Part shown: piece after piece, positions 36,146 through 45,811 of the stretch
Layout: every line of letters starts with the position of its first letter
Position numbering within the stretch: the first letter of the stretch is position 1
Source of the DNA: Ensifer adhaerens
GTDB lineage: Bacteria; Pseudomonadota; Alphaproteobacteria; Rhizobiales; Rhizobiaceae
NCBI RefSeq assembly: GCF_002007205.1
Contig: NZ_LAZS01000010.1
Location: forward strand, 62,001-126,000
Reading direction: 5' to 3'
DNA length: 64,000 nt
Position numbers and translations under genes: made by a program
Notes under the pieces: generated by a model
Told to the model about the DNA's origin: nothing
Database searches by the model: none
The model's input: the letters and a program-made list of their open reading frames with translations, nothing else

Positions 36146-36954
36146 GATCCGGTTGTCCCGAGTGCTTCGTCGAACAGGCGGGCGGCCTCGACCAGAGTTT
36201 TGGTATAATCGTGGTGCGGCTTGTCGAAAACCGTGCCGACCGGGCCCTCCTCGATGGCAAAACCGTTCTTCAGCACGATCACGCGTTCGACCACCTGGGC
36301 GACGACGGGCAGGTCGTGGCTGATGAAGAGCAGCGCCATGCCGGTCTCGCGCACCAACTGGTCCAGCAGTTTCAGGATTTCCGCCTGGGTCGTCACGTCG
36401 AGGGCCGTCGTCGGTTCGTCGGCGATCAAGATCTTCGGGCGGCAGGCGAGCGCCATGGCAATCGCCACGCGCTGGCGCTGGCCGCCGGACACTTCGTGCG
36501 GGTAGGAATTGATGATGCGGTCGGGCTGCGGCAGCGCCACCTTGTCGATGAGGTCGCGGACTTCACGACCAATGGCGTCCTTCGATGCCGTGCCGCCGTC
36601 CCGCTCCAGGCGCCGGCGAACCGGTTCGGCGATCTGTCGGCCGATCTTCATCAGCGGATCGAGCGCGGTCAGTGGTTCCTGGAAGACAACGGCTGCGGCG
36701 ACGCCGCGCAGGCGGTTCATCACCTTGTCGGCGGCGCCGACGACTTGCTGTCCGTCGAGCGTGATCGAACCGGTGACAGCGATGGATGGCGGCAGCAGGC
36801 CGGTTGCCGCCATCGCCGTCATCGACTTGCCGGAACCGGATTCACCGATCAGGCCGATGCGCTCGCCGGGACGGATTGTAAAGGAAAGGTCGGAGACCAG
36901 CGGCTTGTCACCGGTGCGGATGGTGAGGCCGCGAATGTCGAGCAGCGCTGTCAT
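36142..36954 (-). CDS. Dipeptide-type ABC transporter ATP-binding protein (DppD-like)
   Basis: 270-residue ATPase with Walker [18 protein letters not shown]-loop [20 protein letters not shown], signature [16 protein letters not shown], Walker [14 protein letters not shown] and H-loop [15 protein letters not shown]. All residues needed for ATP hydrolysis are present. It overlaps both neighbours by four bases. It lacks the long C-terminal extension with Cys found in some DppD proteins, so it is on the short side of the family. Confidence 0.92.
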   Translation of the reverse strand: MTALLDIRGLTIRTGDKPLVSDLSFTIRPGERIGLIGESGSGKSMTAMAATGLLPPSIAVTGSITLDGQQVVGAADKVMNRLRGVAAAVVFQEPLTALDPLMKIGRQIAEPVRRRLERDGGTASKDAIGREVRDLIDKVALPQPDRIINSYPHEVSGGQRQRVAIAMALACRPKILIADEPTTALDVTTQAEILKLLDQLVRETGMALLFISHDLPVVAQVVERVIVLKNGFAIEEGPVGTVFDKPHHDYTKTLVEAARLFDEALGTTGS

Positions 36955-37802
36955 CGCGATCTCCCTCGTGTCGGATCGGCGATATCGCGAAGACCGTCGG
37001 CGAGAAGGTTCATGCCGATGACAAGGGCGACGAGCGCGAGACCGGGCGCGATTGCGCCGATCGGTGCGGTATAGACCGTCCCCTGTGCTTCCTGCAGCAG
37101 CCGTCCCCAGGAGGCGTTCGGCGGCGGCGCGCCGAGACCGAGATAGGAGAGCGACGCTTCGGCAATGACCGCAAGGCCGAACTGCAGGGCGAAGTTGATC
37201 GAGAGAGTCGGCCAGATATTGGGAAGCACATGGCGGAAGACGACGCCGACCCAGGACGTGCCAGACGTGCGCGAAGCGACGATGTAGTCCTGCCGCAGCA
37301 CGCGCTTGGCGAGGATGCGGGTCAGCCGCGCGACGATGGCGGAGATGGCAAGTCCGAGCGCGAGGATCGCCGTCCAGAGGCTGGCGCTGTCGCTGGCCGC
37401 CACCACCAGCATGGCCAAAAGCAGGGTCGGGAAGGCGATCAGGATATCGAGCGTCGCGGCCATCACGTCGTCGGCAAGGCGCGTCGCGAAGGCGGCGACA
37501 ACGCCGAGGCTGACGCCGATCATCGCGCCGATCGCGATCGCGCCGATGCCGACCAGCAGCGCCGTGCGCGCGCCGATCATCAGTTGGGTGAGCAGGTCGC
37601 GGCCCAGCCGGTCGGTGCCGAGCCAGTGCAACAGCGACGGCGCTTCGAGCCGGCCGCCCGAGGCGTTCAGCGGATCATAAGGCGTCCAGAACAGCGTCAG
37701 CACTGCAACGGAGAGATTGATGCCGACAAGCACGAGGCCGACGGTAAGGGCGAGCGAATGCCGACGCTTGCGCGCGGAAACGGATGTCTCGACGGGGCTC
37801 AT
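36951..37802 (-). CDS. Dipeptide-type ABC transporter permease (DppC-like)
   Basis: 283-residue inner-membrane permease with about six helices. LHWLGTDRLGRDLLTQLMIG is the DppC hallmark after TM1, and RQDYIVASRTSGTSWVGVVF is the coupling loop. The end LLADGLRDIADPTRG is standard. It is ATGA-coupled to both the preceding permease and the following ATPase. Together with the permease at 37799 it forms the translocation path. Confidence 0.92.
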   Translation of the reverse strand: MSPVETSVSARKRRHSLALTVGLVLVGINLSVAVLTLFWTPYDPLNASGGRLEAPSLLHWLGTDRLGRDLLTQLMIGARTALLVGIGAIAIGAMIGVSLGVVAAFATRLADDVMAATLDILIAFPTLLLAMLVVAASDSASLWTAILALGLAISAIVARLTRILAKRVLRQDYIVASRTSGTSWVGVVFRHVLPNIWPTLSINFALQFGLAVIAEASLSYLGLGAPPPNASWGRLLQEAQGTVYTAPIGAIAPGLALVALVIGMNLLADGLRDIADPTRGRSR

Positions 37803-38764
37803 GCGTTGCCTCCGACGGCCCGTTCGCGCAGACGCGGATCGATGAGGCGCTGGGTGAGGTCGGCGGCAAAACCGATCAGCAGCACCAGCAGAGTGGAGAT
37901 GAACAGTACGCCCTGAACGTTCGGGTAGTCCCGCTGCTCGATCGCGAGCAGCAGCATCGAGCCGAGGCCCGGCAGCGCGAAGACGCGTTCGACGACGACG
38001 GCGCCAAGCAATGTGGTTGCAAGCTCGATGCCGAGGATGGAGACGATCGGTACGGCACCATTGCGGATGCCGTGGCGGATCAGCGCTTCCGGAAAACTGG
38101 CGCCGAGGGCGCGTGCGGTGCGCAGGTAGTCGCTGCCGAGAACGTCCTGGGTGGCGGATCGGACGTATCGCAGCAGCGACGCGCCCATGACGAGACCGAT
38201 CGTCATGACGGGCAGCGCGAGCGCATAAAGCACCTGTCCCTCGTTCTGCCAGCCGCGACGGGGAAAGCCGCCGGAAGGGAACAGCCGGAAGGTAACGGCA
38301 AAAACCGTGACGAGCAGGATGCCGACCCAGAAGACGGGGATGGCGATGCCGAGTTGCGAGACAGTCGAAATCAGCCCGCCATACCAGCGATCGGCCTTGA
38401 CGGCGGAGAGGATGCCGAGCGGCACGGCGATCAGGATGGCAAGCACGAAACCCATTAGCGCCAGCGGGACGGTGACGGTCAGCCGCGCAGCGATCTCTTC
38501 GATCACTGGCTTGCCGCTGACGAAGGAGGTGCCGAGGTCGAAGCGGGCGAGGCTGCCGGCAAAGCGCAGGAACTGCTGCCAGAGCGGCAGGTTCGAACCG
38601 ACCTGTTCACGCGCCTTCTCGATCTGCGCGGCATCGGCGCCGACGGAGAGGAGCGCATTGGCGGGGTCGCCGGGCAGCAGGCGCAACAACACGAACAGCA
38701 CCACCGCGGCGATCAGCAGCGACAGGATGAGAATGGCAAGGCGGCGGACGAGATAGGTGAGAAT
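37799..38764 (-). CDS. Dipeptide-type ABC transporter permease (DppB-like), apparent ATT start
   Basis: 321-residue permease. The family-conserved start region ILTYLVRRLAILILSLLIAA lies upstream of any ATG, GTG or TTG in frame. The first normal start codon, GTG at 38704, would remove about 20 residues of TM1. The codon at 38764-38762 is ATT, placed eight bases after AAAGGA, exactly where the family expects Met. The nearest ATG (38772) is out of frame and meets a stop after 19 codons. Either the gene uses a rare ATT start or there is a one- or two-base sequence error. Coupling loop and LLRLLPGDPANALLSV are intact. Confidence 0.85.
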   Translation of the reverse strand: MLTYLVRRLAILILSLLIAAVVLFVLLRLLPGDPANALLSVGADAAQIEKAREQVGSNLPLWQQFLRFAGSLARFDLGTSFVSGKPVIEEIAARLTVTVPLALMGFVLAILIAVPLGILSAVKADRWYGGLISTVSQLGIAIPVFWVGILLVTVFAVTFRLFPSGGFPRRGWQNEGQVLYALALPVMTIGLVMGASLLRYVRSATQDVLGSDYLRTARALGASFPEALIRHGIRNGAVPIVSILGIELATTLLGAVVVERVFALPGLGSMLLLAIEQRDYPNVQGVLFISTLLVLLIGFAADLTQRLIDPRLRERAVGGNA

Positions 38765-38971
38765 GGCTGCATTCCTTTCTTCTCACGGGGGCCGTGATCA
38801 GAGAGCTGGCTTTTGCACCAAAAAGATCGGGCAGGCTAGAGCATCCCTGGGGGCGCCTGTGGAACGCGGGAAGATGCCTAGACGAATTGGTTAAACGCAG
38901 TCGGCCCCCGGAAGGGATCCAGGGGCTGCCGTGTCAGTGACCGGAGCTAATGCGCCGGATGGTGGTGCCGC

Positions 38972-40510
38972 TTACTGTTCGCTCTTCTTGATGCCGTAGG
39001 CGAAGAACTGCGAGTTGAGGCCGTTCACCGGGTAACCCGATACGGCCGAGCTCGAGACGACGATCTGTGGGTAGAGGTAGAGCCAGTTGCTGGCGGCGTC
39101 CTCGGCGATGATCGTGTTGGCTTCCTTAAGCTTGGCGGTCTGCTCGTTGGTGTTGGCGGCGGCTTCCGACGCCTTGATCAGATCGACGACCTTGGGGTTG
39201 TTGTAGCCCCAGTAGAAGTCCGGGTTGCCGTAGAAGACGATGTCGCGGTGGTTGACGTGCTCCTGCAGTGTCGCCTGGAAGTCATGTGCCTTATAGACCT
39301 TGGTGTACCACTCGTTGGCGGTGATCACGTTGATCTCGACCTTGATGTTGACCTTGGCGAGTTCGCTCTGGATGAACTGGGCGACGATCGGATGCGGGTC
39401 GTAGTTCGGCGTGTCGAGCTTGAAGCTGAAGCCATCGGCAAAGCCCGCTTCCTTCAAGAGCGCCTTGGCGCTTTCGACGTCATAGGCGTCGACGGCGGTC
39501 AGATCCACGTACCAGGGATCGGTCGGCGGAACAAAGGAGCCGATCAGCGTGCCGTATTCGCCCCAGATCGAGGTGAGCAGCTTCTTGTCGTCGATGGCGC
39601 GGGCAATCGCCTTGCGGACCTTGACGTTGTCGAAGGGAGCGACGCGATCGTTGAAGGCGAGCAGTTCCTTGGTGGTCGACTGGCCGGCGGTGACGGTGAA
39701 GTCGGGATTGTCCTTGAACTGGGCGATCGAGTCCGGGCTCTGGACGCTGGTGATGATATCGACGGCGCCGGTCAGGAGCGCATTGTTGAGCGCGGTCGCG
39801 TCGGTGAAGTACTGGAAGACGACTTCGCCGTTGGTCGGGGCGGTGCCCCAGTATTTGTCGTTGCGGGTCAGCGCCAGCGACGAGCCGCGGCGCCATTCGT
39901 CGAGGCGGTAGGGGCCGGTGCCGTCCTCGCCGGCGTTCAGGTCCTTCGCCGCATCGTTGACGATCCAGACGTAGCTCAGATTGTAAGGCAGCGAGATCGA
40001 GCGCGCCGACAGCTTAACGACGACGGTCTGATCGTCGGGCGTCTCGATCGCGCTGATCGTCGCGAGGCTCTTCTTGCGCGAGCTCTTGGATTGCTCTGAA
40101 GTCACGCGCTCGATGCTATATTTGACGTCGGCCGCCGTCAGCGGATCGCCGGAGTGGAAGGTGACGCCGGAGCGAAGCTTGAAGGTATAGGCGAGGCCGT
40201 CTTCGCTGACGCTCTGCTCGGCCACGAGACCCGGCTGAACGTCGCCGGCATCGGTCAAGGTGAACAGGGCTTCATAGACATTGCCGTTGAAGGCTTCGTT
40301 GATGCCCTGGCCGGCGCCGGCGGTGTTGTCGAGGTTCTGCGGCTCATAGAGCGAGCCGATCGTGATCGAGGCGTTGGGATCGAATTTCGCGTCCTCGGCG
40401 AAGACGGCCGTGCTCGACGAGAGAGCGAGCGCCAGCGTGGCGGCTCCCAAAGCGCCAACCCGCAGACCCTGTCCCGAGATCTTGCCCGAGGCGATGATAG
40501 TACCAGTCAT
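38972..40510 (-). CDS. Dipeptide-type ABC transporter substrate-binding protein
   Basis: 512-residue periplasmic binding protein (SBP_bac_5) and first gene of the five-gene importer. The start at 40510 is supported by AGGAG eight bases upstream; in-frame starts further up lack this. An export signal is present at about residues 15-40 (ALGAATLALALSSSTAVFAE). FTFK-like LAYTFKLRSGVTFHSGDPLT, and RKAIARAIDDKKLLTSIWGE are family landmarks. A 207-base gap with no recognised feature separates it from the permease, so a processing or attenuation site there is possible. Confidence 0.9.
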   Translation of the reverse strand: MTGTIIASGKISGQGLRVGALGAATLALALSSSTAVFAEDAKFDPNASITIGSLYEPQNLDNTAGAGQGINEAFNGNVYEALFTLTDAGDVQPGLVAEQSVSEDGLAYTFKLRSGVTFHSGDPLTAADVKYSIERVTSEQSKSSRKKSLATISAIETPDDQTVVVKLSARSISLPYNLSYVWIVNDAAKDLNAGEDGTGPYRLDEWRRGSSLALTRNDKYWGTAPTNGEVVFQYFTDATALNNALLTGAVDIITSVQSPDSIAQFKDNPDFTVTAGQSTTKELLAFNDRVAPFDNVKVRKAIARAIDDKKLLTSIWGEYGTLIGSFVPPTDPWYVDLTAVDAYDVESAKALLKEAGFADGFSFKLDTPNYDPHPIVAQFIQSELAKVNIKVEINVITANEWYTKVYKAHDFQATLQEHVNHRDIVFYGNPDFYWGYNNPKVVDLIKASEAAANTNEQTAKLKEANTIIAEDAASNWLYLYPQIVVSSSAVSGYPVNGLNSQFFAYGIKKSEQ

Positions 40511-40977
40511 GTCCCAAACTCCTGCATTATGCCTGTCACGCGGATCCCGCGGCCATCCGAATGTACGCTGCGGATGATTGCGATGCATCATACTTATTCT
40601 CTAGTAATTTAGTGGGAAAATTGGTTCCTTTTGTCCGACGAAGTTGAAAATTGTACCCCGGCAAATGGCGATGCTGGCGAAGGCGATTCCGGTTTTTCCG
40701 AAAAACTGGTCGCCGAGATATATCAGAAGGAGTGGATCAAACCCCTTCGAAATGGGAGGCGATGGTGCAGGCGCTTTCGCCGGTTGCCGTTTGTCCGCTC
40801 TGTCGAGCCAGGTCGCAAAAATCTCGCCCCCTTGAGGGCTTGGCGGATTGTCGTCCACAATCGATTTCCCTCGATAATTGCAAAATGCAACGAGTCGACA
40901 AAAGGATTCGACAGTCAGAGGATTCTGATATATCGGCTGATTAATCGTTTAATCATGCGATAGCGGAAACCACTGAC
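40511..40977. other. Divergent intergenic region with palindromes near the LacI gene
   Basis: 467 bases between the binding-protein gene (minus) and the lacI-type gene (plus). The left end holds the ribosome site of the binding protein. The right half is AT-rich and carries TTGCA-AAA-TGCAA (40878-40890), a GTCGA/TCGAC inverted repeat just after it, and the operator listed separately. A 110-codon open frame from 40631 has no ribosome site or recognisable domain and I do not call it. Confidence 0.5.
40938..40955. promoter_or_regulatory. LacI-type operator palindrome
   Basis: TGATTAA-TCGT-TTAATCA is a perfect 7-bp inverted repeat around a central CG-containing spacer, typical of LacI-family operators. 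It lies 23 bases before the TTG start of the LacI-type gene, so autoregulation is the natural reading. The whole purine operon starts with that gene and would be controlled with it. Confidence 0.65.
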
Positions 40978-42057
40978 TTGGCGCGTTCCGGACCAAAACT
41001 GACGAGGATTGCCAGAACGCTCGGCGTGTCCGCGGCCACGGTTTCGAACGCGCTCTCCGGCAAGGGCCGCGTCTCCGCCGAGATGGTGGAAAAGATCCGC
41101 GCGACCGCTGCCGAGCTCGGCTATGTGCCGAGCCAGGCGGGCAGGGCGCTTCGCACCGGCCGCACCGGCGTTCTCGGCCTTGTCCTTCCCGATATTGCCA
41201 ATCCGCTCTTCCCGCAGATCGCCCAGGCGATCGAACTTGCTGCATCCTCCTCCGGCTACGGCGTGCTGATCGCGGACTCGCGCGGCGACGTCTCGACCCA
41301 GACCAAGGCGATCGAGCGCCTGATCGATCGCGACGTCGACGGACTGGTGATCGTGCCGCGGCGCGGCACGCGCATTGCCGATGTCGGCTGTCCGGTCGCC
41401 GTCATCGATACGCCCTCGACGCCGGGCAACACGGTTGCCGCCGACCATTGGGGCGGCGGCCGGCAGATCGCCGAGCATCTGAAGGCGCTCGGGCACCGCC
41501 GCGTGCTGATCATCGGCAACAATCCGGCTTCCAACGTGCAGAACGACCGCGCCGGCGGCATCCGCTCGGTTTTCGGCGAGGGAACCCATACCGATACGCT
41601 CTGGATCGAGCCGCTGGAAAAGGTGGCCGGCAAGGGCTGTCCGCTCGGGCTCGCCGATATGGTGGCGGAAGGCTACACCGCGTTTGCCTGCATCTCCGAT
41701 CTCCATGCGCTCCGGGCGCTGACCGAATTGCAGCGCGCCGGCATCAACGTTCCGGAGAAGGCGAGCGTCACCGGTTTCGACGACCTGATCTGGTCGCCGG
41801 TCATCACGCCGGCGCTGACGACCGCGCGCATGGACATGACCGAGATTGCGGCCATCGCGGTTGCAGCCCTCGTGAAGGCGATCAGCGAGCGCGACCCGTC
41901 CGATCCCGCGATCGGCGCACCGGTCACCGCCGAGACATCCAAGGTGCCGATGCACCTGGTCATCAGGCAATCGGCCGCCGCACCGCCGGCGTTTCAACCC
42001 GTTCATACCACCGTCACCGCAGCCACATCCGTCACCGAAGGAGGACACCAGCCTTGA
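40978..42057 (+). CDS. LacI-family transcriptional regulator of the purine-salvage operon
   Basis: 359-residue repressor. The helix-turn-helix is at the N-terminus (LTRIARTLGVSAATVSNALS, residues about 8-27), followed by the hinge helix and a periplasmic-binding-like domain (TGVLGLVLPDIANPLFPQIA to the C-terminus). It starts at a TTG; no ATG fits the conserved N-terminus. The last 35 residues are a Thr/Ala-rich tail longer than usual for the family. A palindromic operator lies just upstream. Its stop overlaps the TTG start of the binding-protein gene, so the regulator is the first gene of the operon it probably controls. A purine or nucleoside effector is inferred. Confidence 0.9.
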   Translation: MARSGPKLTRIARTLGVSAATVSNALSGKGRVSAEMVEKIRATAAELGYVPSQAGRALRTGRTGVLGLVLPDIANPLFPQIAQAIELAASSSGYGVLIADSRGDVSTQTKAIERLIDRDVDGLVIVPRRGTRIADVGCPVAVIDTPSTPGNTVAADHWGGGRQIAEHLKALGHRRVLIIGNNPASNVQNDRAGGIRSVFGEGTHTDTLWIEPLEKVAGKGCPLGLADMVAEGYTAFACISDLHALRALTELQRAGINVPEKASVTGFDDLIWSPVITPALTTARMDMTEIAAIAVAALVKAISERDPSDPAIGAPVTAETSKVPMHLVIRQSAAAPPAFQPVHTTVTAATSVTEGGHQP

Positions 42058-43076
42058 AGAAGTTTCTGCTTGCCTCGAGCGCGCTCTTGCTCGTTACCGC
42101 CCCTGCCGTATCCGCTCAGGAAAAGACGCTCACCATCTCCGTCTACGGCTTTGCCCAGGACGCCTTCAAGGAACTGGTCTATACGCCGTTCGAACAGAAG
42201 TGCGGCTGCAAGCTCGTCGTCGAGACCGGCAACAGCGTCGAGCGCCTGGCGAAGATGGAAGCCAACAAGGCAAGCCCGGTCGTCGACATGGCCGTCGTCT
42301 CGATGGCTGATGCGCTCTCCGCCACCCGCGCCGATCTCATCGAAAAGATCGACACCTCGAAGCTCCAGAACTTCAACAAGCTCTATGACCTCGCCAAGGA
42401 TCCGAACGGCGACGGCATGAGCGTCGGCTACACCTTCTATGCGACCTCGATCGTCTATCGCTCGGACAAGATGGAAGTGAACTCCTGGGCCGATCTTCTG
42501 AGCGATGAGAACGCCAGCCACGTCGCCTTCCCGAACGTCACCACCAACCAGGGCCCGCCGGCGCTCTACATGGTCGGCGAAGCCATCGGCAAGAACACGC
42601 CTGATCTCAAGGAAGCGATTGCTGCCGTCGGCGCCAAGAAGGACGACATCGTCACCTTCTACGTCAAGTCCTCGCAGCTCGTGCAGCTGATGCAGCAGGA
42701 AGAAATCTGGGCGGCACCGATCGGCCGCTTCTCCTGGGAAGGTTTCACCAAGCTCGGCCTGCCGATCAAGTGGGCAACGCCCAAGGAAGGCCAGACCGGC
42801 GGCATGAACGTCATGGTGCTGACCAAGGGCAGCAAGAACCAGGATCTGGCGCTTCAGTTCATGGACTTCTGGCTCTCGACCGAAATCCAGACGGCACTGG
42901 CCGAAAAGCTGGTCGACAGCCCGGCCAACAAGGACGTCAAGGTTTCGCCCGAGATCGCCGAGAACCTGACCTATGGCGAAGAGACGGTAAAGAACCTGAA
43001 GCTGATCCCGTCGGCCGTCGCCCTCGACAACCGCGAAGCGTGGCTGTCGGAGTGGAACGCCCAGGTCGGCCAGTAA
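42054..43076 (+). CDS. PotD/Fbp-type ABC substrate-binding protein
   Basis: 340-residue periplasmic binding protein. It starts with a TTG that overlaps the LacI stop (TTGA) and has GAAGGAGG ten bases upstream; KKFLLASSALLLVTAPAVSA is a clear signal peptide. The mature part has NSVERLAKMEANKASPVVDM and SVGYTFYATSIVYRSDKMEV, the pattern of spermidine/iron/thiamine-type (cluster D) binding proteins. Since a nucleoside hydrolase and adenine deaminase are co-encoded, the ligand may be a nucleoside or purine, though the family does not usually bind these. Confidence 0.87.
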   Translation: MKKFLLASSALLLVTAPAVSAQEKTLTISVYGFAQDAFKELVYTPFEQKCGCKLVVETGNSVERLAKMEANKASPVVDMAVVSMADALSATRADLIEKIDTSKLQNFNKLYDLAKDPNGDGMSVGYTFYATSIVYRSDKMEVNSWADLLSDENASHVAFPNVTTNQGPPALYMVGEAIGKNTPDLKEAIAAVGAKKDDIVTFYVKSSQLVQLMQQEEIWAAPIGRFSWEGFTKLGLPIKWATPKEGQTGGMNVMVLTKGSKNQDLALQFMDFWLSTEIQTALAEKLVDSPANKDVKVSPEIAENLTYGEETVKNLKLIPSAVALDNREAWLSEWNAQVGQ

Positions 43077-43180
43077 GTCCAAGCCATTGCGACCTCCACC
43101 GGCGGATCGTGATCGCCGGTGGAGACCTCATGCGACGGGCGCGATGAGACGCGCCCAGGAATGCCTTGAAAGGAAGAAGG

Positions 43181-44008
43181 ATGTTCCAGAACCGCGCCGA
43201 AGCCCTGGCGCTCGCTCTGCCCGCAGCGGTCTTTGCGGCGATCGTCTTTCTGGCGCCGGTCGTGATCCTGCTGGCGGAAGGCTTTCGCAGCGCCGACAGC
43301 TGGTCGCTGTCGGCCTATACGACCTTCTTTTCCGATCCGCTGAACCGCACCGTCTTCCTGCGCACCTTCCGGCTCGGCCTGATGGTTACCGTCGTTTCGG
43401 CGGTCATCGGCTATGCCGCCGCCTTTGCCATCGTCAATCTGACGCCGCGCAACAAGGGACAGATGATCGGCCTTGTCGTGCTGCCGCTGATGATCTCGTC
43501 GGTTGCCCGCACCTATGCCTGGATCGTCATTCTCGGCCGCACCGGCATCGTCAACCAGGCGCTCCAGCTCGTCGGTCTTTCGGACGAACCGATCCGGTTT
43601 CTCTTTACGGAAACCGCCGTGTTCATCGGCCTCTTGCAGCTGTTCCTGCCGCTGATGATCCTGTCCTTGATCAGCGCGCTCGAGAACATGCCGAAGGATG
43701 CAATTCCCGCCGCCCGCGTTCTCGGCGCCAACTGGTTCCAGGTGTTCTTCAAGGTGATCCTGCCGCTGACCAAGGAAGGTCTCGTGATCGGCGGAACGCT
43801 CGTCTTCACCGGCTCGCTCACCGCCTATATCACGCCGGCGATCCTCGGCGGCTCCAAGGTGCTGATGCTCGAAACGCTGCTCTATCAGCGCGTCACAGTC
43901 GCCAATGATTTTGTCGCAGCCAGCGTCATCGCCTTCATCCTGATCGTCATGAGCTTTGCCGCAAACCTTCTCCTGAAACGGCTTGCCACTGCGAGGAACA
44001 AGCGATGA
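43181..44008 (+). CDS. ABC transporter permease (PotB-like)
   Basis: 275-residue permease with about six helices. The start at 43181 follows AAGGA at six bases; a start 15 bases upstream is less well placed. LALALPAAVFAAIVFLAPVV is TM1, and AIPAARVLGANWFQVFFKVI is the coupling loop. The end overlaps the next permease by four bases. It matches the PotB/ thiamine-type permeases in size and order. It pairs with the 44005 product. Confidence 0.9.
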   Translation: MFQNRAEALALALPAAVFAAIVFLAPVVILLAEGFRSADSWSLSAYTTFFSDPLNRTVFLRTFRLGLMVTVVSAVIGYAAAFAIVNLTPRNKGQMIGLVVLPLMISSVARTYAWIVILGRTGIVNQALQLVGLSDEPIRFLFTETAVFIGLLQLFLPLMILSLISALENMPKDAIPAARVLGANWFQVFFKVILPLTKEGLVIGGTLVFTGSLTAYITPAILGGSKVLMLETLLYQRVTVANDFVAASVIAFILIVMSFAANLLLKRLATARNKR

Positions 44009-44784
44009 CACCTCGTATCTTTACTCCGCTCGTCCTCTTCCTGGTGATCGGCTTCCTGATCGGACCGTTCTTCATCATCGTTGCCGCGTCGCTCTCGGGC
44101 GGCGAGACGCTGGCCTTCCCACCGCAGGGCTTCTCGCTCAAATGGGTCGCCAAGGTCTTCACGGTCGAGAGCTTCCAGGAGAGTTTTGCAATCTCGATGC
44201 TGCTGGCGATCGGCGGAACGGCGGCCGCTCTCGTGCTCGGCGTTCCCGCCTCCTACGCCCTGTCGCGCTACAAGCTGCCTTTCGGCGAAACCATCCGCAC
44301 GATCGTGTCGCTGCCAATCATCGTGCCCGGCATCATCGTCGGCCTGGCGCTCTTGCGCTACATCGTCGTGCCCTTTGGCCTCAACATCACGCTGACACTG
44401 TTCCTCGCCCACACGGCGCTGGTTCTGCCCTATGCGGTGCGGGTCGTCTCGGCGAGCCTCAACAACCTGCGCTCCGATATCGAGGAGGCGGCGGTGCTGC
44501 TCGGCTCCTCGCGCGCCGGCGCCTTCTTCCGGGTGGTGATGCCGAACATCCGCAGCGGTATTCTTGCCGCCTTCATTCTCGGCTTCGTGACGAGCTTCAA
44601 CCAGGTGCCGGTGTCGCTCTTCCTCTCCGGCCCGGGTGTGCGCACGCTGCCGATCGACATGCTCTCCTATATGGAGATCACCTACGACCCGTCGGTTGCC
44701 GCTCTTTCCGCGCTGCTCGCCTTCATGTCCATCGGCATCGTCTTCCTTGCCGAACGCTTCCTGGGATTCTCTCGCTATGTCTGA
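44005..44784 (+). CDS. ABC transporter permease (PotC-like)
   Basis: 259-residue permease, second of the pair. TM1 is FTPLVLFLVIGFLIGPFFII and the coupling loop is DIEEAAVLLGSSRAGAFFRV. TLPIDMLSYMEITYDPSVAA near the C-terminus is a PotC-family landmark. The start overlaps the previous stop (ATGA) and the stop lies inside the start of the ATPase gene. Intact by length and motif order. Confidence 0.9.
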   Translation: MTPRIFTPLVLFLVIGFLIGPFFIIVAASLSGGETLAFPPQGFSLKWVAKVFTVESFQESFAISMLLAIGGTAAALVLGVPASYALSRYKLPFGETIRTIVSLPIIVPGIIVGLALLRYIVVPFGLNITLTLFLAHTALVLPYAVRVVSASLNNLRSDIEEAAVLLGSSRAGAFFRVVMPNIRSGILAAFILGFVTSFNQVPVSLFLSGPGVRTLPIDMLSYMEITYDPSVAALSALLAFMSIGIVFLAERFLGFSRYV

Positions 44785-45805
44785 CGCCCCCTTCCTCAGC
44801 CTTGAAAAACTGACGCTCGCCTATGGCGATACCGTTGCGGTGAAGGACCTCGACCTTTCGATCCGCAAGGGCGAACTGGTGGCATTCCTTGGGCCCTCCG
44901 GTTGCGGCAAGACCACGACGATGCGTTCGATCGCCGGCCTGTTGTCGCCGGCCTCCGGCGCAATCAAGCTCGACGGCGCCGATATCACCCGCGTTTCCGC
45001 CAATAAGCGCTCGGTCGGCCTCGTCTTCCAGTCCTATGCGCTGTTTCCGCACCTGACCGTGTTCGAGAACGTCGCTTTCGGCCTGCGGCTGAAGAAACTG
45101 CCGGCAGCCGAGATCGAGAGCAGGGTGACCGCCGGCCTGAAGTCGGTCGGGCTTTCGAATTTTTCTGCGCGCAAGCCGGGCGAACTCTCAGGTGGCCAGC
45201 AGCAGCGCGTGGCGCTGGCGCGCTCGATGGTCATGGAGCCGAAGGTGCTGCTTCTCGACGAGCCGCTGTCGAACCTCGACGCTCGCCTGCGCCTCGAAAT
45301 GCGCACGGAACTGCAGCGTGTGCAGAAGGAAACGGGCGTGACGATGATCTTCGTCACCCATGACCAGGGCGAGGCTCTGTCGCTGGCGGACCGCATCGTC
45401 GTCATGCTCAATGGCGCGATCGAGCAGATCGGCACGCCCGAGGATATCTACAATCGCCCGATTTCGCGCTTCGTCGCCGACTTCGTCGGTTTCGAAAACA
45501 TCTTTGCCGTCGAGGGCGGCAAGCTCAAGGCCGGCAACGGCCCGATCGATCTTTCCGGATCCCTGCCGCCTGACACGGCAGGGCTTGCGTGGCGTCCGCG
45601 CATGGTGACCCTTGGTTCAGGTCCTTTCCAAGGCACCGTGCGCGGAGCCTCTTTCTCCGGCAGCACGCGCGAGTACCTGCTCGATACGCCGCTCGGCGCC
45701 ATCAAGGCGGAGGAGGATGCAGCACTTGCAGCCCGTGAAACCGGTTCTGCCATTGCCTTCGACCTGCCGGTCGAGAAGGCCGCACGCCTCAAGAAGTTCG
45801 GGTAA
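44777..45805 (+). CDS. ABC transporter ATP-binding protein (PotA-like)
   Basis: 342-residue ATPase with Walker A FLGPSGCGKTTTMRSIAGL, Q-loop VFQSYALFPHLTVFENVAFG, signature ELSGGQQQRVALARSMVMEP, Walker B LLLDEPLSNLDARLRL and H-loop MIFVTHDQGEALSLADRIVV. The C-terminal TOBE-type regulatory domain begins near residue 245 (LAWRPRMVTLGSGPFQGTVR). It starts inside the last codons of the permease gene. It completes the importer that precedes the nucleoside hydrolase. Confidence 0.92.
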   Translation: MSDAPFLSLEKLTLAYGDTVAVKDLDLSIRKGELVAFLGPSGCGKTTTMRSIAGLLSPASGAIKLDGADITRVSANKRSVGLVFQSYALFPHLTVFENVAFGLRLKKLPAAEIESRVTAGLKSVGLSNFSARKPGELSGGQQQRVALARSMVMEPKVLLLDEPLSNLDARLRLEMRTELQRVQKETGVTMIFVTHDQGEALSLADRIVVMLNGAIEQIGTPEDIYNRPISRFVADFVGFENIFAVEGGKLKAGNGPIDLSGSLPPDTAGLAWRPRMVTLGSGPFQGTVRGASFSGSTREYLLDTPLGAIKAEEDAALAARETGSAIAFDLPVEKAARLKKFG

Positions 45806-45811
45806 GCTCCG

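Noticed and set aside
40631-40963. 110-codon plus-strand frame in the divergent gap before the LacI gene
   Set aside because: It starts at TTG with no ribosome site, shows no domain and overlaps the operator palindrome.
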